From Thermodesulfobacteriota bacterium (GTDB taxonomy: Bacteria > Desulfobacterota > DSM-4660 > Desulfatiglandales > HGW-15): a stretch of DNA of 6,206 bases. Where the stretch lies: assembly GCA_025454125.1 (NCBI GenBank), contig JALOPA010000132.1:1-6206 (forward strand), given 5' to 3'. Position 1 is the first letter of the stretch, and the number at the start of each line of letters is the position of its first letter. The translations under genes and the position numbers were made by a program. Shown in pieces: positions 1 through 6,206 of the stretch. Under the pieces are notes generated by a model. It was given only the letters and a program-made list of their open reading frames with translations, was not told the DNA's origin and did no database searches.

Positions 1-668
1 TCAACGAGCAGGTGAACAAGGCCTGGGCGTGCGACGAGGGAAGGCTCAACTATCATCTCATCAACGACCACCGTCTGACCGCGCCCCTGGCCGACCAAGG
101 CGGCGGGCAGAAAGAGGTTTCCTGGCAAGCGGCGCTCAAGGCCGCCGGGCAGATCCTGGCAGAAGCCGGAGAGGGTCTTTCCGTGATCGCCTCGGCCGGC
201 CTCTCCCTTGAAGAAGGGAAAGCCCTTCTCTCCCTTCAGGAGAGCCTGGGAGCCAAGGTGATGCTCAACACAGGGGCTCCCGGGTGGGAAGACAGCATCC
301 TGCGCCGGAGCGACAGGAACGCGAACACCAAAGGGCTCACGGACCTGGGGATCACCGAACCCCTGGATCCGGACACGGGACTCGATGAATCGGCCGTGGT
401 CGTTCTTTTCGAGACCCTCGGGTCCGCGCCTCTGCCCGAGGGGTTTCCTGCGCCGGCCATTGTGGTTTCCCCTTCTGTGACTCCTGCCGTAAAGGCCGCA
501 AAGGTGGCCCTGCCTGCTGCGTCCTACGCAGAGGCCGCCGGGACCGTCGTGAACTTCATGGGGCTGTCGCAAAGCTATGCGCCTGCCCTGAAACCCAAGG
601 GCCAGGCTCTGAGCCATTCGGACATCATCGGCAAGCTGCTGGCTGCCGCGCAAAAAGCGGGTGAGTAA
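1..668 (+). CDS. nuoG: NADH-quinone oxidoreductase subunit G (NuoG), C-terminal part; 5' end outside window
   Basis: The reading frame is open from the window edge (first full codon at base 3) to TAA at 666-668, so only the 3' end is present and the GTG at 12 is an internal valine, not a start. NuoG is the large Fe-S subunit of the peripheral arm of complex I and relays electrons from NuoEF towards NuoI. The opening WACDEGRLNY (about bases 24-53) matches the place in NuoG and molybdopterin oxidoreductases where the fourth cysteine of the N7-type [4Fe-4S] motif sits (Cys at 30-32). Next come SWQAALKAAGQIL and DRNANTKGL, typical of the start of the molybdopterin-like domain, then ALPAASYAEAAGTVVNFMG, typical of its end. 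Only about 211 residues follow the cysteine, against roughly 645 in E. coli NuoG and 520 in Thermus Nqo3, so most of the central domain appears to be missing. No internal stop is seen, so this looks like a compact version and not a broken gene. The stop lies 18 bases before nuoH. Confidence 0.87.
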   Translation, partial: NEQVNKAWACDEGRLNYHLINDHRLTAPLADQGGGQKEVSWQAALKAAGQILAEAGEGLSVIASAGLSLEEGKALLSLQESLGAKVMLNTGAPGWEDSILRRSDRNANTKGLTDLGITEPLDPDTGLDESAVVVLFETLGSAPLPEGFPAPAIVVSPSVTPAVKAAKVALPAASYAEAAGTVVNFMGLSQSYAPALKPKGQALSHSDIIGKLLAAAQKAGE

Positions 669-673
669 GGACT

Positions 674-680
674 TGAGGGA
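674..680 (+). promoter_or_regulatory. Ribosome binding site of nuoH
   Basis: TGAGGGA lies 6 bases before the ATG at 687, inside the 18-base gap after nuoG. It is a good Shine-Dalgarno match at usual spacing and supports ATG 687 as the nuoH start. Confidence 0.6.
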
Positions 681-686
681 CAGAGG

Positions 687-1913
687 ATGACGCTCGACAT
701 ACTATTTCAGATGGTCGTATCCGCAATCTGGGCTGTCGCGATCTTCGCGGGCGTGGCCAACCTGGCCGGCCTCTGCACCTGGGTTGAGCGGAAGCTGTCC
801 TCCATGATCCAGGACCGGATCGGCCCCAATCGCGCCAACATCCGTCTCTTCGGCACCAACATCACGCTCATCGGTCTCCTCCACCCCATCGCCGACGCGG
901 TGAAGATGTTCATGAAGGAGGACTTTGTCCCTGCAGGGGCGAACCGGGTGCTCCACACCCTGGGTCCCATGATCTGCCTCTTCATCCCCTTCGTCGTGTT
1001 CTGCGTGGTGCCCTTTGTCGGGCCTCTCCACATCCAGTGGAAAGACATCCCGGCGGAGAGCCTCTGGCTGATCGGTTCCTTTTTCCCGGGCGACGCGCTT
1101 CACCTCTCCGATTACACCCTCTACTTCATCGTCGCCGACCTGGACATGGGCATGCTCTTTGTCTTCGGGATCGCGAGCCTCGGGGTCTACGGGGTCCTTC
1201 TCGCAGGCTACGCCTCCAACAACAAGTTCAGTTTCCTGGGAGCGCTCCGGGCCGCCAACCAGATGATCGGCTATGAAGTTGCCCTGGGCCTCACGGCCGT
1301 CGGGGTCTTCATGGTCTACGGGAGCATGTCCCTGAACACCATCGTGGAACAGCAGGGCCGGCTCCTTTTCGGGATCATCCCCCTGTGGGGCATCGTCACC
1401 CAGTTTCCCGCGTTCCTGCTCTTTCTGGCCTGCGGTATGGCGGAGATCAAGAAGATCCCCTTTGACCTGCCGGAGGGGGAAAGCGAGATCATTGCCGGCT
1501 ATTTCCTGGAGTACTCGAGCCTCAAGTTCACCATGTTCCTGTTTGCCGAGTACGTGGAGATGATTCTCCTCTCGGCTCTGCTCACCGTGCTCTTCTTCGG
1601 GGGATGGCAGATTCCCTGGATCGACGGACAGGGTTATCATTTCTGGCAGTGGTCCGGAGCGTGGGCCGGCACGTGGCTCGCCCAGACCCTCGGCCTCAAT
1701 GTCTTGAGAATTCTGATCGCCCTGCTCCAGGGCGCCAAGTTCACCGTGTTCCTCTGTGCCTGGATCTACATGCTCTTCATGATCCGGTGGAGCTATCCCA
1801 GGGTGCGGTACGATCAGCTGATGAAGATCGGGTGGAAGATGATCCTGCCTCTCGCTCTTCTGAATATCATTGCCACGGGCGCGTTCCTGGCCGTGTGGCG
1901 AGGGTGGGTCTGA
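687..1913 (+). CDS. nuoH: NADH-quinone oxidoreductase subunit H (NuoH / ND1 family)
   Basis: NuoH is the membrane subunit at the heel of complex I that forms the quinone chamber with NuoB, NuoD and NuoI and couples quinone reduction to the proton-pumping arm. The 408-residue protein is highly hydrophobic. Hallmarks are ERKLSSMIQDRIGPNR (34-49), IADAVKMFMKEDFVP (68-82), SNNKFSFLGALRAANQMIGY (177-196) followed by Glu197, FDLPEGESE (259-267), EYSSLKF (275-281) and YDQLMKIGWK (375-384). The acidic residues known in this family to line the quinone/E-channel region are present (Glu34, Glu197, Asp260, Glu263, Glu275). It is about 80 residues longer than E. coli NuoH (325). Most of the excess lies in two segments, about residues 111-148 after the second membrane helix and about 309-345 before the final helices. 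The TGA stop overlaps the nuoI ATG by one base (TGATG). Confidence 0.98.
   Translation: MTLDILFQMVVSAIWAVAIFAGVANLAGLCTWVERKLSSMIQDRIGPNRANIRLFGTNITLIGLLHPIADAVKMFMKEDFVPAGANRVLHTLGPMICLFIPFVVFCVVPFVGPLHIQWKDIPAESLWLIGSFFPGDALHLSDYTLYFIVADLDMGMLFVFGIASLGVYGVLLAGYASNNKFSFLGALRAANQMIGYEVALGLTAVGVFMVYGSMSLNTIVEQQGRLLFGIIPLWGIVTQFPAFLLFLACGMAEIKKIPFDLPEGESEIIAGYFLEYSSLKFTMFLFAEYVEMILLSALLTVLFFGGWQIPWIDGQGYHFWQWSGAWAGTWLAQTLGLNVLRILIALLQGAKFTVFLCAWIYMLFMIRWSYPRVRYDQLMKIGWKMILPLALLNIIATGAFLAVWRGWV
1900..1908 (+). promoter_or_regulatory. Ribosome binding site of nuoI, inside the nuoH 3' end
   Basis: GAGGGTGGG ends 4 bases before the ATG at 1913. It lies inside the last codons of nuoH and, with the TGATG stop/start overlap, points to coupled translation. 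It helps choose 1913 over the in-frame ATGs further upstream. Confidence 0.5.
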
Positions 1914-2437
1914 TGGGGAAGAAACCTAGAAAATACACCCCATGGGAAAGGGTCTATTACCCGGAAGTCGGCCGCGGCATGGGAATCACCACCCGGCACT
2001 TCTGGGCCAATCTCCTGGGGTTCATTCCCGGGGTCAGCTGGGTCATCCGGAAGACTCCCGGCCTGAACACGTTCCTCAAGCAGGAAGTGGTCACCTTCCA
2101 GTGGCCGGAGCAGAAGAGGCCCATCTCCGAGCGCTGGCGGGGACGCCACCGTCTGAACAAGCGGGAGGACGGCCGCGAGAAGTGCGTGGCCTGCATGTGC
2201 TGCGCCACCATCTGCCCTTCGGAGTGCATCCACATCGTGGCAGGAGAGAGTGACGATCCGGCCGTCGAAAAATACCCGGCCGTGTTTGAAATAGACCTTT
2301 TCCGATGCGTATTTTGCGGGATGTGCGTAGAAGCCTGTCCGTGCAACGCGATTCTCATGGACACCCAGGACATGCTCCTGTGCAAGTACACCACCAACGA
2401 TTTTGTGATGACCAAGAAACAGCTCCTGGACTGGTAA
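1913..2437 (+). CDS. nuoI: NADH-quinone oxidoreductase subunit I (NuoI), 2x[4Fe-4S] ferredoxin-type
   Basis: NuoI carries clusters N6a and N6b, which pass electrons from NuoG to the terminal cluster N2 in NuoB near the quinone site. The 174-residue protein has an N-terminal amphipathic region (about 25-50) that would lie on the membrane. Two ferredoxin motifs of the form CxxCxxCxxxCP follow: Cys91, 94, 97, 101 (CVACMCCATICP) and Cys132, 135, 138, 142 (CVFCGMCVEACP). All eight ligands are intact. Additional cysteines at 96, 105, 144 and 157 lie close to the motifs. The length is normal for the family. The frame is open further upstream through nuoH, but ATG 1913 is chosen because it gives the family-typical N-terminus (MGKKPRKYTPWERVYY), has a ribosome binding site, and overlaps the nuoH stop. 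nuoJ begins one base after the stop. Confidence 0.97.
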   Translation: MGKKPRKYTPWERVYYPEVGRGMGITTRHFWANLLGFIPGVSWVIRKTPGLNTFLKQEVVTFQWPEQKRPISERWRGRHRLNKREDGREKCVACMCCATICPSECIHIVAGESDDPAVEKYPAVFEIDLFRCVFCGMCVEACPCNAILMDTQDMLLCKYTTNDFVMTKKQLLDW

Positions 2438-2438
2438 G

Positions 2439-3332
2439 ATGCTCGCAGACTGGATATACGCCATTGCCTTTTTCGTGACCGCCGCCGCCACCGTGGCGTC
2501 GGCTCTCATGGTGGTGCTCCACCGCAATCCGGTGATCAACGCCCTGTACCTGGTGCTGTGCTTCTTCGGAGTCGCCGTCCTCTACGTGCTCCTGGAGTCG
2601 CATTTCCTGGCCGCCCTCCAGGTTCTTCTCTATGCGGGCGCGGTCCTGGTGCTGTTCATCATGATCATCATGCTGATCCGGCTGGACCAGGAACAGCTCA
2701 TGAGGGTCAAGCCCAAGCCGGGCAAAGCCCTGGCTGTCGCCTTGGCCCTGGGCGTGGTCCTCGTCCTGATCGGCGTGGCCCATTCGCTGAGCAACCCTTC
2801 GGCCCAAAGAGGCGCTTTTCTCCTTCAGAGAGAGCAGCCGGAGCGAATGGCCGCGTTCATGCTCGACCTGGGAGCCCGGCGCGCGGAATTGAACGTGGCG
2901 CCCCAGAAAGAACCTCTTTCGGAAAGCGACAAGGTTCAGCTGGCCAGGCAGGCCCTGACGGCCTTGTCCAAGCCGGAAACCCTGGCCAAGGCCCAGTGGC
3001 CCGAGCCCTTCCGCTCCATGGCGCCGGACAGGATCGAAGCCCTCAGAAAGGCTCTGCTTGCAGGGCTCAACCGCCAGTGGACTCTGGCTCAGCTCAGTGC
3101 GCCGGCAGGCTTCAAAGAGCTGAACCGGGCGGACATTGCCGCGTTCATTCGAACAGCGGTCCAGGCCAGACTGACCCAGTTGGAGGAGTTCGGAACCACC
3201 GCCTCCGTAGGGAGGGACCTCTTTTCGCGCTACCTCCTTCCCTTTGAAGCGGCGAGCATTCTGCTTCTGGCGGCCATCGTCGGCGTGCTGCTCCTGGCCA
3301 GGAAAAGCCCTGAGGAAGGAGGCTCCCGATGA
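2439..3332 (+). CDS. nuoJ: NADH-quinone oxidoreductase subunit J (NuoJ / ND6 family) with long insert
   Basis: NuoJ is a small membrane subunit between NuoH and NuoK; its third helix flexes during coupling of quinone chemistry to proton pumping. Here it is 297 residues, against 184 in E. coli. Membrane helices fall at about 5-27, 32-52, 56-80, 97-115 and 266-287. Helix 3 has the family signature [15 protein letters not shown] (65-79), with Gln61 where E. coli has Glu55. The last helix is preceded by the conserved [20 protein letters not shown] (259-278). Between helices 4 and 5, residues 116-258 form a charged, probably alpha-helical stretch without cysteines, where E. coli has a loop of about 20 residues. 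By the positive-inside rule ([16 protein letters not shown] between helices 3 and 4, ARK after helix 5) this insert should face the periplasm. Both flanks match NuoJ in one continuous frame, so it is an insertion and not a frameshift. No strong Shine-Dalgarno is seen; translation is probably coupled to nuoI, whose stop is one base upstream. Confidence 0.96.
   Translation: MLADWIYAIAFFVTAAATVASALMVVLHRNPVINALYLVLCFFGVAVLYVLLESHFLAALQVLLYAGAVLVLFIMIIMLIRLDQEQLMRVKPKPGKALAVALALGVVLVLIGVAHSLSNPSAQRGAFLLQREQPERMAAFMLDLGARRAELNVAPQKEPLSESDKVQLARQALTALSKPETLAKAQWPEPFRSMAPDRIEALRKALLAGLNRQWTLAQLSAPAGFKELNRADIAAFIRTAVQARLTQLEEFGTTASVGRDLFSRYLLPFEAASILLLAAIVGVLLLARKSPEEGGSR
3313..3322 (+). promoter_or_regulatory. 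Strong ribosome binding site of nuoK
   Basis: AGGAAGGAGG, with an almost perfect Shine-Dalgarno core, ends 6 bases before the nuoK ATG at 3329. It lies within the last codons of nuoJ and is the strongest such site in the window. It fixes the nuoK start. Confidence 0.75.
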
Positions 3333-3643
3333 GCCCCATCGTCATTGGACTCGATCACTTTCTTGCTCTTTCCGCGGTTCTTTTCGGGATCGGCATGATC
3401 GGGGCTCTGGTCCGTCGAAATGCCATTACCGTTTTCATGAGCATCGAGCTGATGCTCAATTCCGTGAACCTCGCTTTTGCGGCTTTTGCTTATTACCGGT
3501 GGGACACGACCGGCCAGGTTTTTGTCTTCCTGGTCATGGTGGTGGCCGCCTGCGAAGTGGCTGCTGGACTGGCCATCATCCTGGCTCTGTTCCGCAACAA
3601 GGAAACCGTGAACCTGGATGAGCTCAATGTGATGAGATGGTGA
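3329..3643 (+). CDS. nuoK: NADH-quinone oxidoreductase subunit K (NuoK / ND4L family)
   Basis: NuoK is a three-helix membrane subunit related to Mrp antiporter subunit MrpC; with NuoJ it forms part of the proton path next to the antiporter-like subunits. The 104-residue length is normal (E. coli 100). Helices lie at about 9-28, 32-56 and 63-88. The two membrane-buried glutamates needed for pumping in E. coli (Glu36, Glu72) correspond to Glu40 in [13 protein letters not shown] and Glu76 in [10 protein letters not shown]. The RR pair at 29-30 after helix 1 and the polar NLDEL tail are also typical. The ATG overlaps the nuoJ stop (ATGA, 4 bases). The stop is 4 bases before nuoL. Confidence 0.98.
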   Translation: MSPIVIGLDHFLALSAVLFGIGMIGALVRRNAITVFMSIELMLNSVNLAFAAFAYYRWDTTGQVFVFLVMVVAACEVAAGLAIILALFRNKETVNLDELNVMRW

Positions 3644-3647
3644 TTGA

Positions 3648-5651
3648 ATGGAACACGCGGTTCACATCGCTGCTGTAACACGGGCTTATCTCGTTTGGAT
3701 CCCGCTTCTGCCTCTCCTGGGATTCCTGTTTAACGGGATCGGCTGGCTCCTTTACAGGGAAAGACTTCCCCGCACCGTCGTGAACTGGGTTTCCTGCCTG
3801 ACCGTGGCCGGGAGCTTTGTCTTCTCCGTGTGGGGTTTCTTCGATCTCATGTCCCTGCCTGTGGGATCTTACCTGCATCAGGAAGCTTTTGAGTGGATCG
3901 TGGCCGGAGACCTCTCCGCGCCCTTCGGCTTGGTGCTGGACCGTCTCTCGGCCGTGATGTGCCTGGTGGTGACGGGCGTCGGCGGACTGATCCACATCTA
4001 CTCCACGGGGTACATGGGCCACGACCACGCCTTTGCCCGGTTCTTTGCCTACTTGAACCTCTTCACCTTTTCCATGCTCATCCTGGTCATGGGCGCCAAC
4101 ATCCTGCTCATGTTCGTGGGGTGGGAAGGCGTGGGCCTCTGCTCTTATCTCCTCATCGGGTTCTGGTACGAGGATGAAGAAAAGGCCATTGCCGGCCAAA
4201 AAGCATTTATCGTGAACCGTATCGGAGACTTCGGATTCCTGGTCGGCATCTTCACCCTTTTCCTCTTCACCGGCCAGCTCGACTTCTACGGCATGAGGAC
4301 CTGGATGGCGGATCCCGTGAATGCGGAGTTCCTGACCAAGGGCTCGCTCCTGGGTGTCTCCATTGCGACCTTCATCGGTCTTTGCCTCTTTGTGGGCGCC
4401 ACCGGAAAATCCGCTCAACTTCCTCTCTACGTGTGGCTCCCTGACGCCATGGCAGGCCCTACCCCTGTTTCCGCCCTGATCCACGCGGCCACCATGGTGA
4501 CGGCCGGCGTGTACATGATCGGCCGCATGAGCTTTCTCTATGTGCTTACCCCGGAAGCGCTCGCCATTGTGGCGGGAGTCGGAATCGCCACGGCCATCTT
4601 CTCCGCCACCATCGGTCTCACGCAGAACGACATCAAGAAAGTTTTAGCCTACTCCACCGTGAGCCAGCTCGGCTTCATGTTCACGGCCATGGGTGTGGGC
4701 GCTTTTGCCGCAGGCATCTTCCACCTCACCACCCATGCGTTTTTCAAGGCTCTCCTCTTCCTCGGCGCCGGTTCCGTGATCCACGGCCTTTCCGGGGAGC
4801 AGGACATGAGGAAAATGGGAGGGCTTTCTTCCAAGATGCCCATCACCTACAAGACCATGTTCGCCGCATGGCTTGCGATCGCAGGGATCTTCCCCTTTGC
4901 AGGCTTCGTGTCAAAAGACGAGATCCTCTGGAAAGCTTTTTCCAACTCGGTCCACGCGGCAACCTTCAACACGGTGGTGTACGTGGTCGGGCTGGTGGCT
5001 GCAGGGCTCACCGCGATTTACATGACCCGGCTCATGATGATGACCTTCATGACCAAGAGCCGCATGGACCACGACGTGGAACACCATGTCCACGAATCCC
5101 CCTGGTCCATGGCCCTTCCCTTGGTGATCCTGGCCGTGCTCTCCGTGCTCGGCGGATTCCTCAACTGGCCTAAGGCTCTTGGCGGGAGCGCTCTGTTTGA
5201 GCACTGGCTCGAACCCATGTGGCCCGCCGTGCACGAGGCAGGGGCCCACGCCTTCAGCCATGCCCTGGAGTATGGCCTCATGGCTCTTTCCGTGGCCATT
5301 GCCGCGACGGCCATCGTGGTCGTCTTTATCCTGTACCGCTCGCATACGGACAAGATCAAGGCGCTCGCCGAAAACATGCACCTCTTCTACGAGGCGAGCC
5401 TGAACAAGTACTGGGTGGATGAGATTTACAAGGCCCTGATCATCGATCCTTTGAAGCTCCTCTCCGACAAGGTCCTGTTTCGATTCATCGATGTGGGGAT
5501 TGTGGACGGCACGGTCAACGGAGTCGGGAGCGTGACCAAGATTTGGGCCGAGCTCTGGAAGAGAATGCAGTCCGGACAGGTTCAAACCTATGCCTTGTAC
5601 ATGGTGATCGGTGTGCTGGTGGTGCTTTGTGTTCATTTCGGCTTACGCTGA
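3648..5651 (+). CDS. nuoL: NADH-quinone oxidoreductase subunit L (NuoL / ND5 family)
   Basis: NuoL is the distal antiporter-like proton-pumping subunit of the complex I membrane arm, homologous to MrpA. The protein has 667 residues (E. coli 613). Key residues by alignment to E. coli: Glu160 in FVGWEGVGLCSYLLIGFWY (Glu144), Asp194 in NRIGDFGFL (Asp178), Lys254 in GATGKSAQLPL (Lys229), His363 and Lys367 in LTTHAFFKALLF (His338, Lys342), and Lys423-Asp424 in FVSKDEIL (Lys399-Asp400). The proton channel therefore looks complete. The C-terminal part, about 565-640, is the long lateral amphipathic helix that runs along the membrane arm, followed by a last membrane helix (about 645-662). A histidine-rich loop, HDVEHHVHES (475-484), precedes the conserved SPWSMALPL. 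ATG 3648 is taken as the start; GGTGAT at 3639-3644 could serve as a modest ribosome binding site. nuoM follows after 12 bases. Confidence 0.98.
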   Translation: MEHAVHIAAVTRAYLVWIPLLPLLGFLFNGIGWLLYRERLPRTVVNWVSCLTVAGSFVFSVWGFFDLMSLPVGSYLHQEAFEWIVAGDLSAPFGLVLDRLSAVMCLVVTGVGGLIHIYSTGYMGHDHAFARFFAYLNLFTFSMLILVMGANILLMFVGWEGVGLCSYLLIGFWYEDEEKAIAGQKAFIVNRIGDFGFLVGIFTLFLFTGQLDFYGMRTWMADPVNAEFLTKGSLLGVSIATFIGLCLFVGATGKSAQLPLYVWLPDAMAGPTPVSALIHAATMVTAGVYMIGRMSFLYVLTPEALAIVAGVGIATAIFSATIGLTQNDIKKVLAYSTVSQLGFMFTAMGVGAFAAGIFHLTTHAFFKALLFLGAGSVIHGLSGEQDMRKMGGLSSKMPITYKTMFAAWLAIAGIFPFAGFVSKDEILWKAFSNSVHAATFNTVVYVVGLVAAGLTAIYMTRLMMMTFMTKSRMDHDVEHHVHESPWSMALPLVILAVLSVLGGFLNWPKALGGSALFEHWLEPMWPAVHEAGAHAFSHALEYGLMALSVAIAATAIVVVFILYRSHTDKIKALAENMHLFYEASLNKYWVDEIYKALIIDPLKLLSDKVLFRFIDVGIVDGTVNGVGSVTKIWAELWKRMQSGQVQTYALYMVIGVLVVLCVHFGLR

Positions 5652-5656
5652 TAGGA
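5652..5656 (+). promoter_or_regulatory. Ribosome binding site supporting the GTG start of nuoM
   Basis: TAGGA lies 7 bases before GTG 5664. The same TAG (5652-5654) is an in-frame stop for nuoM, so the gene cannot start further upstream, and no in-frame ATG exists in between. The nearby ATG at 5656 is in another frame. Confidence 0.5.
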
Positions 5657-5663
5657 TGGTGAC

Positions 5664-6206
5664 GTGGAGAACTGGCTCTTAACAATCATTCTTTTCATCC
5701 CCCTGGTGGGAGCGCTCTTTGTCCTTCTTTCCCCCTCGGAGTCGCACGCTGCGATCCGGCGCATCTCCCTCTGGACCATGGTTGCGGATCTCCTGCTGGG
5801 CATTATCCTGTTCTTCGAGTTCGATCCCAACCTCTACGAGATGCAGTTCACGGAGCTCAGGGCACGCTGGTTCGAGATCGGGGGCCTCACCATCTATTAC
5901 AGCATCGGGATAGACGGGATCAGCTTCCTCCTCGTGGAGCTGACTCTTCTCCTGGGGCCCGTCGTCATCCTCTCTTCCTGGTCGGCCGTCGAGCAGCGGG
6001 TGAAGGAATACCACCTTCTCCTTCTCCTTCTTCAGACCGGCATGATCGGCGCCTTCGTGGCCCTGGATTTCTTCCTCTTCTACGTGTTCTGGGAACTGAT
6101 GCTGATCCCCATGTACTTCCTGATCGGCATCTGGGGCGGGGGACGAAAGATCTACGCCGCCATCAAGTTCTTTCTTTTCACCATGGCAGGCTCGGTCCTC
6201 ATGCTC
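5664..6206 (+). CDS. nuoM: NADH-quinone oxidoreductase subunit M (NuoM / ND4 family), N-terminal part; 3' end outside window
   Basis: NuoM is the middle antiporter-like proton-pumping subunit of complex I. The first 181 codons are present, in frame to the window edge; E. coli NuoM has 509 residues, so about a third is seen. The sequence begins with a hydrophobic helix (LLTIILFIPLVGALFVLL, about 5-22). It contains the family motif YYSIGIDGISFLLVELT (78-94), the conserved channel glutamate Glu144 in FWELMLIPMYFLIGIWGG (142-159), and RKIYAAIKFFLFTMAGSVLM (161-180). The start is GTG, forced by an in-frame TAG 12 bases upstream and supported by the TAGGA ribosome binding site. It lies 12 bases after the nuoL stop and is read as the same operon. 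Confidence 0.96.
   Translation, partial: MENWLLTIILFIPLVGALFVLLSPSESHAAIRRISLWTMVADLLLGIILFFEFDPNLYEMQFTELRARWFEIGGLTIYYSIGIDGISFLLVELTLLLGPVVILSSWSAVEQRVKEYHLLLLLLQTGMIGAFVALDFFLFYVFWELMLIPMYFLIGIWGGGRKIYAAIKFFLFTMAGSVLML

Noticed and set aside
12..14. GTG at 12 as the start of a short gene
   Set aside because: The frame is open to the window edge and the residues before it (NEQ) fit the NuoG sequence, so it is an internal codon of a truncated view of nuoG.
702..1640. Long open frame of 312 codons on the minus strand opposite nuoH
   Set aside because: It is a shadow of the GC-rich nuoH gene. Its predicted protein is full of Asp, Glu, His and Gly with no recognisable family, while the + strand frame is an unmistakable NuoH.
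1604..1912. Upstream extension of the nuoI frame inside nuoH, which would give a 277-residue protein
   Set aside because: The extra N-terminus reads as out-of-frame nuoH sequence. ATG 1913 gives the normal NuoI N-terminus and length, with stop/start overlap and a ribosome binding site.
2439..3332. NuoJ insert as a separate gene, frameshift or mobile insertion
   Set aside because: The frame is continuous, both flanks match NuoJ, there is no direct or inverted repeat at the borders that I can see, and base composition is like the neighbours.
3624..4484. Open frame of 286 codons on the minus strand opposite nuoL
   Set aside because: Mirror of nuoL codon bias, with low-complexity charged composition and no recognisable motif. 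The + strand shows conserved proton-channel residues throughout.
4911..5636. Open frame of 241 codons on the minus strand opposite the nuoL 3' half
   Set aside because: Same mirror effect: a His/Gly/Asp-rich product without family features. There is no promoter or intergenic space for it.
1..6206. Undescribed defence, CRISPR, toxin or mobile system
   Set aside because: Every stretch is accounted for by adjacent nuo genes on one strand. No repeats, RNA genes, insertion-sequence ends or unexplained gaps longer than about 20 bases were found.

Overview
The window is a contiguous piece of a nuo operon, which encodes the proton-pumping NADH:quinone oxidoreductase (respiratory complex I). All genes lie on the + strand in the canonical order nuoG (3' end only) - nuoH - nuoI - nuoJ - nuoK - nuoL - nuoM (5' end only). 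No gene boundary spans more than about 20 bases, and there is no room for an internal promoter or terminator. The window holds no RNA gene, mobile element, repeat array or CRISPR that I can see.

Layout: 1-668 is the C-terminal part of the peripheral-arm Fe-S subunit NuoG. 687-1913 is NuoH, the quinone-site membrane subunit. 1913-2437 is NuoI, the two-[4Fe-4S] subunit that hands electrons towards quinone. 2439-3332 is an unusually long NuoJ. 3329-3643 is NuoK. 3648-5651 is NuoL, the antiporter-like subunit with the lateral helix. 5664-6206 is the first 181 codons of NuoM, starting at GTG. nuoH/nuoI overlap by 1 base and nuoJ/nuoK by 4 bases, so translational coupling is likely. Together the genes supply the end of the electron wire (NuoG, NuoI), the quinone chamber (NuoH with NuoI), and the proton-translocating arm (NuoJ, K, L, M). 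nuoN and upstream nuoA-F would be expected just outside but cannot be seen.

The GC-rich coding sequence and the style of the proteins (NuoI with CVEACPCNAI, a NuoG with a collapsed molybdopterin-like domain) suggest an anaerobic or facultative bacterium of the Desulfobacterota/deltaproteobacterial kind. This is an impression from sequence style, not a proven placement.

The catalytic and proton-channel residues I can check are intact, so the complex looks functional. It is not a new system. The departures from textbook complex I are: (1) NuoJ carries an insert of roughly 120 residues, hydrophilic and probably helical, between its last two membrane helices, predicted to be periplasmic; (2) NuoG ends only about 211 residues after the last cysteine of its N7-type cluster motif, far shorter than in E. 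coli or Thermus; (3) NuoH has two extra segments of about 33 residues each relative to E. coli; (4) NuoI has extra cysteines around its cluster motifs.
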